From Megamonas hypermegale (GTDB lineage Bacteria; Bacillota; Negativicutes; Selenomonadales; Selenomonadaceae): a DNA stretch of 64,000 bases. The stretch is from positions 1,612,001 to 1,676,000 of the forward strand of contig NZ_LT906446.1 of NCBI RefSeq assembly GCF_900187035.1. Reading direction: 5' to 3'. The notes beneath the pieces were generated by a model. The model had not been told where the DNA came from, made no database searches, and was given only the letters and a program-made list of their open reading frames with translations. The first letter of the stretch is position 1. Every line of letters starts with the position of its first letter. This document shows positions 44,213 to 54,629 of this stretch, piece by piece. A program made the position numbers and the translations under genes.

Positions 44213-44250
44213 AAAAAGATTGTAGTAAATATTTACTACAATCTTTTTGT
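44213..44250. terminator. Bidirectional terminator after the gyrA operon
   Basis: AAAAAGATTGTAGTAAAT / ATTTACTACAATCTTTTT is a perfect inverted repeat between convergent genes. Confidence 0.9.
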
Positions 44251-44254
44251 TTTT

Positions 44255-45538
44255 TTAATTTTTACCTTCACTATGATTATTCATATCTGGAGTTTCTGTA
44301 TTCTTAGCTGGTGTATCGGACTGGGTTTGTCTATCTGTTGATTTTGGAGCTGTTGTCTGTGTACTTTCACTATTTTCTGTTTCTCTAAGTTCCTGAGTAC
44401 GGCGATTATAACCTTCTTCATAATCTTCTGTTGCTTGTCTTGCTCTATATCTTTGCGCGTCTTCTCTTTCTTGACTCATATTTTGACGGCGTTCATTTCG
44501 TTCGCGTTCTATCTCATTTTTAATATGCTGTGACTCAGGAATTTCTACTGCATTTTTAGGCATAGATTCTCTATATTCTTGTTCATCATCTTCAATAGAA
44601 TTAGTTAAAGCATTGTTCATTTTTATTCCTAATGTATTAGCAAGTATCTGTCTTATCTTACTGATATCTGGTATCCAATAGCTGATTTCATCGATATAAA
44701 CAGGCTTACCTGGAAGCATTTCTGATTTTAATCCATTATTTTTAGCTTCTTGCAATGTACCTAAGAAAGATAATAATTCACTGATAGACATATCTGTTTC
44801 TACCGCATCATACATAGCTGATACTATAGATGGAAGACGTGGAATTATTGTTGGTGAAACAAGTTTATCCATTACTGCTTTCATAAATTTTTGTTGACGA
44901 CGAATACGTCCAATATCTCCTTCTTCATCGCGATATCGCACATATGTAACAGCAGTCTTTCCGTCCATATGCTGCATACCTGGCTGTAAATCAATGTATA
45001 AACCTCCATCATCATCCCATGGATCTTCATAATACATGCGTTTTTCTACATCAATATCTATACCGCCTAAAGCATCAATAATTTTTGTAAAACCATGTAC
45101 ATCAATTACAATATAATGGTCAATCTTTATACCTAATAAAGACTCAACTGTCTGTTGAGACAATTTTCTATCGCCATAAGCATAGGCAGCATTAATTTTA
45201 TCATAACCATGACCTTTTATTTTTACACGAGTATCACGTGGTATAGAAAGCAATGCCGCTTGATTTTTATCTGGGTCTAAGGTCGCCACCATCAAGGTAT
45301 CACTTCGCCCTACATCATCATTGCGCTTATCTACGCCCATAATCATTACTGTAGCTTTATCTTTCGCTACTAAAAGACCATCTTTTTCAGCGTCGCTGTA
45401 CATTGGCTTATTATCAACTAATGCATTTGCAAAATAAGCTCCGCCTATTCCAGACAAAACAAATACTAAAATCAATATTAAAAGATATTTCCAATAACTT
45501 GTTTTTTTCTTTTTCTTTACATCTTCTCTACGATACAC
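44255..45538 (-). CDS. LytR-CpsA-Psr (LCP) family glycopolymer transferase
   Basis: This 427-residue protein has a short cytoplasmic N-terminus, one TM helix (about 17-39) and the LCP domain with GVDKRNDDVGRSDTLM and SIPRDTRV, the pyrophosphate-binding arginines. LCP enzymes attach glycopolymers to the cell wall. The last 110 or so residues are low-complexity, rich in Arg/Glu/Gln, then Thr/Ser/Asn. That tail is not part of the domain. Confidence 0.9.
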   Translation of the reverse strand: MYRREDVKKKKKTSYWKYLLILILVFVLSGIGGAYFANALVDNKPMYSDAEKDGLLVAKDKATVMIMGVDKRNDDVGRSDTLMVATLDPDKNQAALLSIPRDTRVKIKGHGYDKINAAYAYGDRKLSQQTVESLLGIKIDHYIVIDVHGFTKIIDALGGIDIDVEKRMYYEDPWDDDGGLYIDLQPGMQHMDGKTAVTYVRYRDEEGDIGRIRRQQKFMKAVMDKLVSPTIIPRLPSIVSAMYDAVETDMSISELLSFLGTLQEAKNNGLKSEMLPGKPVYIDEISYWIPDISKIRQILANTLGIKMNNALTNSIEDDEQEYRESMPKNAVEIPESQHIKNEIERERNERRQNMSQEREDAQRYRARQATEDYEEGYNRRTQELRETENSESTQTTAPKSTDRQTQSDTPAKNTETPDMNNHSEGKN

Positions 45539-45777
45539 TCTTTACCCCTCACAATATTTTGCTTACAATATATTATTCTAATTACAACTATCTTAATATT
45601 ATAAGATTTTACGCCTTATTCTGCAATTATTATTTGCTTTACTAGTAAACGTATACTAAATTTTTATTTTTTTCATAAAAATAAAAATACTATTTATTTA
45701 TTTAAATACATACTATATAATATGTCTATTAATACCTGTTAAAATCATCAATAATCTTTATATAAGGAAGTGCTTCC

Positions 45778-47673
45778 ATGGATAAAAACCGCCAAAAATA
45801 TAAATATCTTTATCTTTTATCCGAGAAATATCCTAACCGCCAATCAGTTGTAACAGAACTAATCCGACTTAAAGCTATTTTAAATCTCGCCCGCCCAACA
45901 GAACATTTCATGAGTGATTTACATGGTGAATACGAATCGTTTTTTCATATTCTCAATAATTGTTCTGGTGTTATAAAAGAAAAAGTCGATTATCTATTTG
46001 AAAAAGATTTAACCCCTGCTCAAAGAGCTGAATTTTGTACACTAATTTATTATCCACGCGAAAAAATCATGGATTTAAAAGAAAAAAAAGCTCTCTCTCC
46101 CAGCTGGTATTCAAAAAACTTACGTCTCTTACTCAAATTATCTCGCCTAATGTCATATAAATACCCTCAATCGGAATTAAAAAATTTAATGCCTAAAGGT
46201 TACGAAACGATTATTTTAGAACTTTTAACGGCTCGCCCAAATGACGATGCCTTCCAAGAAGTTTATTTTAACACCATTTTAAATACCTTAATAAATATTA
46301 ACAGTGGCAATGAATACATCATTGCTTTTACCATATTTATAAAAAAATTAGCTGTAGCTCATTTGCACATCGTAGGAGATATATTCGACCGCGGTCAACG
46401 ACCAGACTCCATCATAGATATGTTACGCCAACACCATTCTGTCGATATACAATGGGGCAATCATGATATTTTATGGATGGGAGCTATGTGCGGCAATGAA
46501 GCTTGTATCGCTACAGTCATTCGCAATAGCGTTTCTTATAACAATACAGCAGTTTTAGAAAAAGGCTATGCTATAAGCCTCCGTCCACTTTCTTCACTCG
46601 CTAGTAAACTATATCCTGATAAAAATTTAAACATAGCCATGAAACGTACCATTTCTATAATTTTATTTAAAGTAGAAGGTCAACTCATAAAACGCAACCC
46701 CGATTTTAATATGGAAAGTCGTTTACTTTTAGATAAAATTGATTATATTTCTAAATATATTAAAATCAATGGTAAATCATATCCTGTAAAAAGCCCATCT
46801 TTCCCAACAATAAATCCTGATAATCCTTATGAACTAACTGAAGAAGAACAATCTGTTTTAGAAGAAATAAAATCATCTTTCCATGACAGCACTAGACTGC
46901 GAAAACACATTGATTTTCTCTATCAAAAAGGCAGTGTTTATAAAGCTTATAACAATAATTTACTTTATCACGGTTGCATTCCACTCAATGAAGATGGTAC
47001 TTTTAAACGCATAAAAATCAATAATCAAACGTATTATGGCAAAAATTATCTTGATTTTTGTGACAAAACCATTCGTCAAGCTTATTTAGGTTTATACGAC
47101 CAAAAAGTCATCGATTTGATGTATTATTTTTGGTGCGGTCGCCTCTCACCATTTTCTGGTCGTGAATTCAAGACATTTGAACGCATGTACATTGAAGATA
47201 AATCCACTTGGATTGAACCTTCTGATGCTTATTACCATTATTGTGATGATGAAAATGTATGCAATATGATATTAGAAGAATTTTCCTTAAAGACAAAACG
47301 TGGTCATATCATTAATGGTCATGTTCCTGTAAAGGTAAAAGAAGGTGAAAGCCCAGTAAAAGCTAATGGCAAAACCATAATCATTGATGGCGGTTTTTGT
47401 AAAGCTTATCATAATAAAACAGGAATTGCTGGCTATACATTGATATCTAATTCACGCGGTTTGAGATTATTAGAACACCAAACTTGTTCCAACATCAAAG
47501 AAGCCTTAAAAGCAAATCAAGATATTGAATCTGTATCTTGTACTTTAGAACTTCAAAATTACCATTCATCTACAGCAGATACAGACCTTGGCGAAGAAAT
47601 CCAAGAACAAATCAATGATATTTACCATTTGATGCTCGCTTATCAAAATGGCTTAATTCCAGAAAAAGCTTAA
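45778..47673 (+). CDS. fbp: Fructose-1,6-bisphosphatase, class III
   Basis: This 631-residue member of the Firmicute-type FBPase family has a calcineurin-like metal site: FMSDLHGEYESF, HIVGDIFDRGQRP and WGNHDILWMGA, then NGHVPVKVKEGE. It drives gluconeogenesis. The length is standard for the class. An AAGGAAG ribosome site precedes the ATG. The upstream 240 bp contains AT-rich promoter-like sequence but no other gene. Confidence 0.95.
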   Translation: MDKNRQKYKYLYLLSEKYPNRQSVVTELIRLKAILNLARPTEHFMSDLHGEYESFFHILNNCSGVIKEKVDYLFEKDLTPAQRAEFCTLIYYPREKIMDLKEKKALSPSWYSKNLRLLLKLSRLMSYKYPQSELKNLMPKGYETIILELLTARPNDDAFQEVYFNTILNTLININSGNEYIIAFTIFIKKLAVAHLHIVGDIFDRGQRPDSIIDMLRQHHSVDIQWGNHDILWMGAMCGNEACIATVIRNSVSYNNTAVLEKGYAISLRPLSSLASKLYPDKNLNIAMKRTISIILFKVEGQLIKRNPDFNMESRLLLDKIDYISKYIKINGKSYPVKSPSFPTINPDNPYELTEEEQSVLEEIKSSFHDSTRLRKHIDFLYQKGSVYKAYNNNLLYHGCIPLNEDGTFKRIKINNQTYYGKNYLDFCDKTIRQAYLGLYDQKVIDLMYYFWCGRLSPFSGREFKTFERMYIEDKSTWIEPSDAYYHYCDDENVCNMILEEFSLKTKRGHIINGHVPVKVKEGESPVKANGKTIIIDGGFCKAYHNKTGIAGYTLISNSRGLRLLEHQTCSNIKEALKANQDIESVSCTLELQNYHSSTADTDLGEEIQEQINDIYHLMLAYQNGLIPEKA

Positions 47674-47678
47674 AACCC

Positions 47679-47714
47679 GCTCTCACTTTAAAATCTTAAG
47701 GTGAGAGCTTTTTT
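47679..47714 (+). terminator. Terminator after fbp
   Basis: GCTCTCAC / GTGAGAGC hairpin followed by six T. Confidence 0.9.
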
Positions 47715-47727
47715 AATCAAACTTTAA

Positions 47728-47756
47728 TTGTTATTGCTGTTTTTATCCTTTATACT
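47728..47756 (+). promoter_or_regulatory. Promoter of the K+/H+ antiporter gene, separated by IS30
   Basis: TTGTTA (47728-47733) and TATACT (47751-47756) are 17 bases apart. The predicted start near 47763 lies at the IS boundary, so transcripts must cross 1059 bp of IS to reach the antiporter. Confidence 0.6.
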
Positions 47757-47765
47757 TATTCTTAT

Positions 47766-48824
47766 GATGAATTGTCAATCCAAGTGCGACACTTCTTTTA
47801 AAAATAAATTAAATGGATTATCCCAATTTAAACATTTTCTTGGTCTACTATTTAATAATATTAATTTTTTTATTAAATCATCATTAGATATTTGTCCTAA
47901 ATCTGTTTTCTTTGGATAATATTCTCTTAATAACCCATTTGAATTTTCGTTGCTACCTCTTTGCCATGCTGCATAAGCATCTGCAAAATATACTTTTATA
48001 TTTAATTTTTCTACTTCTTTGTAACATGCAAATTCTTTTCCTCTATCTGTTGTAAATGTTTTTAATGCCTTTTTTGGTAGTACTTTCACTAACTTTTTTA
48101 TTGCTTTTAGCATTGATGATGCTGTTCTATCTTTTATTTTTATTGCCACATAAAATCTTGTTTTTCTTTCTACAAATGTTGCTAAACAAGCTTTAGCTTT
48201 TCCTCTACTAGATACTATGGTATCTAACTCTCAATGTCCAAAAGTTTTTCTACTTTTTACATCTTTTGGTCTAGTTGTGATACTATTTCCTATTAAGAAT
48301 TTACCACGTGTTTCCTTTTTTCTACGTTTTCCTTTATGTCGTAAATTCTTAAGTGAAATACCTTTTAATTTACCAATATAAATCCAATTATAAATAGTTT
48401 TAAAGGAAAGTTTACCATTTAAAAGTGCATTAGAAATCTGTTCTGGAGACCAGTTTTCATGTAATTTTTCAGAAATAAGATTAGAAAGAACATCATTGTA
48501 TTTACTAGAGCAAGAAGAATTTTTACGACGTTCAAGATATTTATTGTGAGCAAATGAAGAGATATATTCATTTTCAATTTTATTACGAGATAGTTCTCGA
48601 GCAATAGTAGAATGATGACGATGTAAAAATTTAGCAATAAAACGAGTAGAATAACCTAAAATAGAAAGAACCTCTATACGAATACGTTCAGATATGGTAA
48701 AATGATGATAGCTCATTATGAATTTTCCTTTCGTGTGGATTTTGTGTGGTAACTTTATTTTACACGAAAATTCATAATGAGTTTTTTATTTTTTTAGATG
48801 TTGCACTTCATTATACAATCCATC
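47766..48824 (-). mobile_element. IS30-family element, copy 2 (1059 bp, 4-bp TTAT duplication)
   Basis: It has the same ends as copy 1 and is flanked by TTAT on both sides (47762-47765 and 48825-48828). It lacks the 15-bp repeat of copy 1 and differs at a few bases. It lies between fbp and the antiporter gene, with its transposase pointing away from the antiporter. Both copies are in the same orientation, 13.6 kb apart. Confidence 0.9.
47775..48716 (-). pseudogene. IS30-family transposase with an internal TGA (copy 2)
   Basis: The frame from 48716 to 47775 encodes a 313-residue transposase interrupted only by TGA at 48233-48231, the same site as copy 1 (expected Trp before ELDTIV). D-D-E residues and the HTH are present. 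The N-terminal part alone is 161 residues. Confidence 0.85.
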
Positions 48825-48858
48825 TTATAGAAAAAATATATGAAAAGGATTATTTATT

Positions 48859-50478
48859 ATGATGAACTCCATAATTTTACTCGGTGCTATAGTATTAATC
48901 GCCTGTGTAATTGGCAGTAAAATTTCTACTAAGCTCGGAATTCCCACATTATTATTTTTTATTGGCTTAGGTATGTTATTTGGTTCAGAAGGTCTCTTCA
49001 AAATTGATTTTGAAAACTATTCCTTTGCTGAAAAAATCTGTTCTGCCGCTCTTATTTTTATTATGTTTTATGGTGGTTTTGGTACAAAATGGAGCACTGC
49101 TCGCCCCGTAGCCTTAAAAGCCACTTTACTCAGTACATTAGGTACTCTTATCACAGCTATATTAACAGGATTATTCTGCCATGTCGTCTTTAAATTACCT
49201 TTACTTGAAGGCATGTTAATCGGCTCTGTTTTAAGCTCCACTGATGCAGCTTCAGTATTTTCTATTTTGCGTTCACAACGATTAAATTTAAAATATGGCA
49301 CTGCACCACTACTTGAAATAGAAAGTGGTAGTAATGACCCTTGTGCTTATATGATGACAATTCTTTTACTTTCTGCTATGGGCGGAGATATTTTATTATC
49401 TGATATAAGCTATTCTATTTTTGCTCAACTTGCTTACGGTCTTATCATCGGTGTAGCTCTTGCATTTATCGGTAGCTATGTACTACGTCATATTCGCTTT
49501 GGTGAAGATGGTTTTGACTCTATTTTTCTCGTTGCCATCGCACTTGCTGCATATGCACTGCCTTCTTTAATCGGTGGTAACGGCTATTTAAGCGCATATA
49601 TTGCTGGTATCATTCTCGGTAATCAACGCATTCCACAAAAGAAAAACCTTGTAAACTTTTTTGATGCCTTCAATGGCATAATGCAAATGGTCATCTTCTT
49701 TTTGCTTGGACTTTTGGTTTTTCCATCAAACCTTATTTTATATTTTGTACCAGCATTGCTGATTGCTTTATTTTTGACATTTATCGCTCGCCCTGTAGCT
49801 GTTGCTATTCTTTTAACGCCATTTAAAGCCCCTCTTAATCAACAGCATATAGTTTCTTGGGCAGGTTTACGCGGTGCAGCATCCATCGTATTTGCCATAA
49901 TTGCTGTTGTTTCGCCTAATTATCATAATGATTCTATCTTCTCCGTTGTTTTCTGTGTCGTTTTACTTTCATTATTATTCCAAGGAGCACTTTTACCTAG
50001 AGCTTCGAAAAAATTAAATATGATTGATGATAATGAAAACGTTCTCAAAACATTTAACGATTATTCCGATGAAAACGATATAAACTTCATTCGCCTTGAC
50101 CTAAAAAATGACCATCCTTGGGTAGGCAAACAAATTCGTGAAATTGGTTCAATCCCTGGTGCTTTAATTGCTGCTATCTTACGCCAAGGAGCAACCATCA
50201 CACCAAAAGGCAACACCATTTTAAAAAATGAAGACTCTTTAATCATCTGTGCTAAAAGTTACCAAGATAAAGATGGTATAAAACTCAATGAAATCATCAT
50301 AAATGCTGACAGTTTATTGATTGGCAAAAAATTAAAAGAAGCTGATATCGGTAAAGATTCACTCGTTGTTTTAATTCAAAGAAATGGTACAGATATTATT
50401 CCAGATGGCAATAGTGAAATAAATGCTGGCGATGTACTCGTTGTATATTCACAAAAAAATTTATTTCATTTAGCCTAA
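48859..50478 (+). CDS. K+/H+ antiporter, CPA1 family with RCK-C domain
   Basis: This 539-residue protein has about 12-13 TM segments (residues 1-380), with SSTDAASVFSILRSQ and GSNDPCAYM at the ion site as in NhaP2/CvrA exchangers. The cytoplasmic C-terminus has two RCK-C-like (TrkA-C) units, HPWVGKQIREIGSIPGA and ADSLLIGKKLKEADIG. A weak AAAGGAT ribosome site lies upstream. The IS insertion 34 bases upstream separates it from its probable promoter. Confidence 0.88.
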   Translation: MMNSIILLGAIVLIACVIGSKISTKLGIPTLLFFIGLGMLFGSEGLFKIDFENYSFAEKICSAALIFIMFYGGFGTKWSTARPVALKATLLSTLGTLITAILTGLFCHVVFKLPLLEGMLIGSVLSSTDAASVFSILRSQRLNLKYGTAPLLEIESGSNDPCAYMMTILLLSAMGGDILLSDISYSIFAQLAYGLIIGVALAFIGSYVLRHIRFGEDGFDSIFLVAIALAAYALPSLIGGNGYLSAYIAGIILGNQRIPQKKNLVNFFDAFNGIMQMVIFFLLGLLVFPSNLILYFVPALLIALFLTFIARPVAVAILLTPFKAPLNQQHIVSWAGLRGAASIVFAIIAVVSPNYHNDSIFSVVFCVVLLSLLFQGALLPRASKKLNMIDDNENVLKTFNDYSDENDINFIRLDLKNDHPWVGKQIREIGSIPGALIAAILRQGATITPKGNTILKNEDSLIICAKSYQDKDGIKLNEIIINADSLLIGKKLKEADIGKDSLVVLIQRNGTDIIPDGNSEINAGDVLVVYSQKNLFHLA

Positions 50479-50480
50479 GA

Positions 50481-50524
50481 AAAAAGCTATCGCACAAAAT
50501 AATTATCGTGCGATAGCTTTTTTA
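50481..50524. terminator. Bidirectional terminator after the antiporter gene
   Basis: AAAAAGCTATCGCAC / GTGCGATAGCTTTTTT hairpin between convergent genes. Confidence 0.9.
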
Positions 50525-50547
50525 TTTCTTTAAATTAAAAATTCTAC

Positions 50548-51711
50548 TTAACTTAAACGTTTAAAAATATACTTAGACAATAAAGCTTCTATTATAAATA
50601 ACATACATAATAAATAAAATACAAATTTTATACCTATGCCATGAGCAATAAAACCTAAAAGTGCAGGGCCTAATATTACACCTGTATAACCCATGCAAGT
50701 TATAGCTGTAACAGCTGCATTTATCGGCATATCATTTTGATTTTTAAGTAATGAATAAAGTACAGGCACGATATTAGCAGCTCCTAAACCAATGCAGATA
50801 AAGCCAATTGGCATTAAATAAAAATTATCAATAAGCACCACTAATAAAAATCCAAAACCCGCTACAAGTGCACCAAATACACAAATTCTCTCTTCCCCAA
50901 TATATTGAACTGCTCTATCACCGATAAAGCGAATTACAAGCATCGCTACAGAAAAAATCGCATATCCAATGCCCGCCAAAGACAATTCTAAGCCTTTAGC
51001 CTCCGTCAAAAATATACCGCTCCAATCCATTATGGCGCCTTCTGCTAAAAAACTTATACAAGCTAAAATACCAAATAAAACAACAATTCCATGAGGAATG
51101 GCTATCGGCTTTTCATTGCTTGCACCTTTATACGCTAAAAAATAAGGACTAGAGATTAAACAAAGTACAAATATTATAATACCATGAATAATTGCTACTG
51201 TTGTAATATTTAACCCTTGCTTTGCTAATACGCTAAATAGACCAGCACTACAAAAACAACCGACACTCCAAAAAGCGTGCATACTAGACATAATGCGCTT
51301 TTTCGATAATTTTTCTACTATAACTGAATTCATATTCATCGTGACATCTATCGTTCCCATAACAGCACCAAATAACAATAAAAATACGACAAATGACCAT
51401 ACATTATCAAGCGAAGAGATTATTATTAAAATTAAAGCAAACAAAACAATGTTTATTTGCAACATCTTTTTACAGCCCAATTTCTGATTTAAAATTCCAG
51501 CAAGAGGCATGAACACAAATGCACTGATACCTATGCACAATAACAACAAACCTAAAACATCATCGCCTATTTGCAAGCGTTCTTTAATGACTGGTATCAT
51601 CGGTGCCCATGTAGTAACAGTAAATCCTGCTAAAAAAAATGCACATCGTGCCGCATACTGTTCTTTTTTCCCAGCTTTAAATTGATTTAAATACTTATCT
51701 TCTACACCCAT
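50548..51711 (-). CDS. MFS transporter, YbjJ-like (paralogue 1)
   Basis: This 387-residue, 12-TM MFS protein has the FLAGFTVTTWAPMIPVIKERL opening and MHAFWSVGCF of the YbjJ/fucose-permease-like branch. It is closely similar to the protein at 53487-54629 over its full length. Together they flank a secreted 5'-nucleotidase. The substrate is unknown, and nucleoside or purine uptake is one inference from the neighbour. Confidence 0.83.
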   Translation of the reverse strand: MGVEDKYLNQFKAGKKEQYAARCAFFLAGFTVTTWAPMIPVIKERLQIGDDVLGLLLLCIGISAFVFMPLAGILNQKLGCKKMLQINIVLFALILIIISSLDNVWSFVVFLLLFGAVMGTIDVTMNMNSVIVEKLSKKRIMSSMHAFWSVGCFCSAGLFSVLAKQGLNITTVAIIHGIIIFVLCLISSPYFLAYKGASNEKPIAIPHGIVVLFGILACISFLAEGAIMDWSGIFLTEAKGLELSLAGIGYAIFSVAMLVIRFIGDRAVQYIGEERICVFGALVAGFGFLLVVLIDNFYLMPIGFICIGLGAANIVPVLYSLLKNQNDMPINAAVTAITCMGYTGVILGPALLGFIAHGIGIKFVFYLLCMLFIIEALLSKYIFKRLS

Positions 51712-51825
51712 AAAAAATTCCTTTCTATTATTTTTTAGATGACATAAAATCTATCTCAAGTTATCATGATAGTATATTTTATCCGTAAATTCTATCACTA
51801 TTTATCTTTATAAGGAGGTATTGTC

Positions 51826-53442
51826 ATGTTCAATAAAATAAAATCACTAACCCTTGCTTTTTTTGTCCTTATTTTTATTTTATCGCCAAACAATGCTTTT
51901 GCCGCTAAATATCCCATCATTCTTCTTTATACGAATGATGTTCACTGCGGTATTGAAGACAATTTAGGCTACGCTAAAATCAGCCAATACAAACAGGATT
52001 TACGCCACCAAACACCATATATCGCTTTAATTGACGCAGGCGATGCCATACAAGGAACGCCTATCGGAAAATTATCTAATGGCAATAGTATTATCAATAT
52101 CATGAATGCTATAGGCTACGATTTTGCTATTCCTGGCAACCATGAATTTGACTATGGCATGCAACAATTTTTAAAACTCAATGACAAATTAAACTGCAAT
52201 TATTATTCTGCAAACATAATCGATTTAAAAAACAATATAAATTTATTGCCAGCTTATAAAATTTTGCAATTCGATGATGTAAAAATAGCTTTAATCGGTG
52301 TAACTACGCCAGAAACTTTAACATCTTCCACTCCTGCATTTTTTCAAAATGAAACTGGCGAATTTATCTATTCGTTTGATGAAGATGCTACAGGCGAAAA
52401 ACTCTACAGGAAAATACAGCAAACAGTCGATAATGTAAAAAAACTCGGCGCAGATTATGTAATATTAGTAGCCCATCTCGGTGAACATGCAAATGTCCCG
52501 CGTTGGAGCAGTATTGCAGTCGCCAATCACACTACAGGTATCAATGCTATCATCGATGGTCATTCACATGAAACAATTTCTGAAGATATCGTACAAAATG
52601 CTAAACAACAAAATGTTATCATCACACAGACAGGCACTAAATTAAAAAATCTCGGTCAATTAACTATCGATACAAATGGACAGATTTCAACTAAATTAAT
52701 AGATAATTTGACAACTCAAGATACAAAAATCACAGCATTAATCGCAACTGAAAAACAAAAATTCGCACCGATTTTAAATCAAACAATCGGAAAATCTGAT
52801 GTTTTTTTGACCACTGTCGACCCTAAAAACAATAAACGATTAATTCGCAGTGGTGAAACTAATTTAGGGGATTTTGTAACAGATGCTTATAAAACAGTAT
52901 TGAATACAGATATAGCAATTTGTAATGGCGGTGGCATACGCAATGAAATTCCTATAGGAAGCTTCACTTATAACGATATTTTAAACACTTTTCCTTTTGG
53001 CAATATGTGCGTAATAATAGAAGCAACTGGTCAACAAATTTTAGATGCCTTAGAGATGAGTGCTAGTAATTATCCCGAAGAAAATGGCGGATTTTTACAA
53101 GTATCCGGTTTATCCTATACCATTGATAGCACAATCCCTTCTCATATTATAACTGATGATAAAGGCAATTTTATTAAAGTAAATGGTGCATATCGCGTGC
53201 AAAATGTCATGATAGACAATAAGCCACTAAATTTAAACAAAAAATACACTGTTGGTGGCACTTCTTATATTTTAAAACTCGGTGGCAATGGTATGAGTAT
53301 GTTTAAAAATGCTCATTCAATTCAAGATGAAATGATGTCTGAAACAGATGTCATAATCGAATACATTCAAAATCATTTAAATGCTACTATTGATAATACG
53401 TATGAAAATCCATATGGACAAGGGCGAATTATCATCAAATAA
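51826..53442 (+). CDS. Secreted bifunctional metallophosphatase/5'-nucleotidase
   Basis: This 538-residue UshA-family enzyme has a signal peptide ending at AFAAK. The metallophosphatase motifs are YTNDVHCG, DAGDAIQG, GNHEFDYG and INAIIDGHSHE. The substrate-binding domain has NGGGIRNEIP and LNTFPFGN. It dephosphorylates nucleotides outside the cytoplasm for salvage. A GGAGG ribosome site precedes it. Confidence 0.92.
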   Translation: MFNKIKSLTLAFFVLIFILSPNNAFAAKYPIILLYTNDVHCGIEDNLGYAKISQYKQDLRHQTPYIALIDAGDAIQGTPIGKLSNGNSIINIMNAIGYDFAIPGNHEFDYGMQQFLKLNDKLNCNYYSANIIDLKNNINLLPAYKILQFDDVKIALIGVTTPETLTSSTPAFFQNETGEFIYSFDEDATGEKLYRKIQQTVDNVKKLGADYVILVAHLGEHANVPRWSSIAVANHTTGINAIIDGHSHETISEDIVQNAKQQNVIITQTGTKLKNLGQLTIDTNGQISTKLIDNLTTQDTKITALIATEKQKFAPILNQTIGKSDVFLTTVDPKNNKRLIRSGETNLGDFVTDAYKTVLNTDIAICNGGGIRNEIPIGSFTYNDILNTFPFGNMCVIIEATGQQILDALEMSASNYPEENGGFLQVSGLSYTIDSTIPSHIITDDKGNFIKVNGAYRVQNVMIDNKPLNLNKKYTVGGTSYILKLGGNGMSMFKNAHSIQDEMMSETDVIIEYIQNHLNATIDNTYENPYGQGRIIIK

Positions 53443-53447
53443 AACTA

Positions 53448-53483
53448 AAAGGACATTTGACGTAAAATCAAATGTCCTTTCTT
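53448..53483. terminator. Terminator between the nucleotidase and MFS paralogue 2
   Basis: AAGGACATTTGA / TCAAATGTCCTT hairpin between convergent genes, with T-rich sequence following. Confidence 0.85.
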
Positions 53484-53486
53484 TAA

Positions 53487-54629
53487 TTAATTTAAAACTT
53501 TAAATACATATCGAGCAATAAATGATTGTATGATAAATAAACCTGCTAAAATACAAAATACAGCTGTAATACCTATGCCATGTGCAATGAAACCTAAAAG
53601 CGCTGGCCCAAACATTACACCTAAATAACCAACACTTGTAACAGCAGTAACAGCGGAATTTATTGGCATTACTGATTGCTTGCCAAGCAAAGTATACACT
53701 ACAGGCACGATATTAGCAGCACCTAATCCCAATAAAATAAAGCCTATTTGCAAGATAAAGAAATTATCAATTGCTATAGCTAAAATATAACCGAAGCTTG
53801 CTACTAAACCGCCAAAAATAACGACTTTTTGTTCACCTAAAAATTGTACTACTTTATCGCCAATCAATCTGCCAACGAGCATTGCCGCTGAAAAAACAGC
53901 ATATCCAACACCAGCTAAAGATAAATCCACACCTTTAGCTTCATTTAAGAAAATACCACTCCAGTCCATCATACCACCTTCACCGAGGAATGATATGACT
54001 GCAAGTATGCCGAATAAACCTACAATACCTTTTGGTATTGCAATTGCTTTTTCATTGCCACTGCCTTTATACGGTAAAAAGAACTGACTAAAATAAATCA
54101 CAACTGCAAAAATTATAATACAGTGAACAATAGCTATCTGTGTCGCAGATAATCCCAATTTAGCTAATAAACTAAACAAACCAGCGCCCAAAAAGCAACC
54201 AACACTCCAAAGAGCGTGCATACTGGACATCATGCGCTTTTTCGATAATTTTTCAACTATAACAGCATGGATGTTCATGTTTACGTTTAAAGTGCCGCCA
54301 ATAGCTCCCAAAATAAACAAAAATACGCCATAAAGCCATACATTAGGTAACATCGATAAACATACTATCTCTACGCCCATGAGTAAACCCATCACTCTAA
54401 GCACTTTTTTACAACCAAATTTCTGTGCAAAAAGACCGGCAATAGGCATCATTAAAAATGAGCTGACACCCATGCAAAGTATCAATAATCCTAAAACATC
54501 GGCGCCGATATTTAATCTATCTTTTACAAGCGGTATCATCGGTGCCCATGTGGCTATGCCAAAACCAGCAACAAAAAATATTATTCTCGCTGCATATTGT
54601 TCTTTTATCCCTACCTTAAAATCTTTCAA
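53487..54629 (-). CDS. MFS transporter, YbjJ-like (paralogue 2)
   Basis: This 12-TM MFS protein is very similar to paralogue 1 (GIATWAPMIPLVKDRLNIGADVLGL, MHALWSVGCFLGAG). The start chosen is the TTG at 54629, with GGAG 7 bases upstream, giving about 380 residues. An upstream GTG at 54659 adds 10 residues but has a poor ribosome site. The start is not certain. Confidence 0.8.
   Translation of the reverse strand: MKDFKVGIKEQYAARIIFFVAGFGIATWAPMIPLVKDRLNIGADVLGLLILCMGVSSFLMMPIAGLFAQKFGCKKVLRVMGLLMGVEIVCLSMLPNVWLYGVFLFILGAIGGTLNVNMNIHAVIVEKLSKKRMMSSMHALWSVGCFLGAGLFSLLAKLGLSATQIAIVHCIIIFAVVIYFSQFFLPYKGSGNEKAIAIPKGIVGLFGILAVISFLGEGGMMDWSGIFLNEAKGVDLSLAGVGYAVFSAAMLVGRLIGDKVVQFLGEQKVVIFGGLVASFGYILAIAIDNFFILQIGFILLGLGAANIVPVVYTLLGKQSVMPINSAVTAVTSVGYLGVMFGPALLGFIAHGIGITAVFCILAGLFIIQSFIARYVFKVLN

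Noticed and set aside
33048-48824. Composite transposon carrying gyrA and neighbours
   Set aside because: Each IS has its own different target duplication (AAAC and TTAT), so they inserted separately. The genes between are ordinary chromosomal ones.
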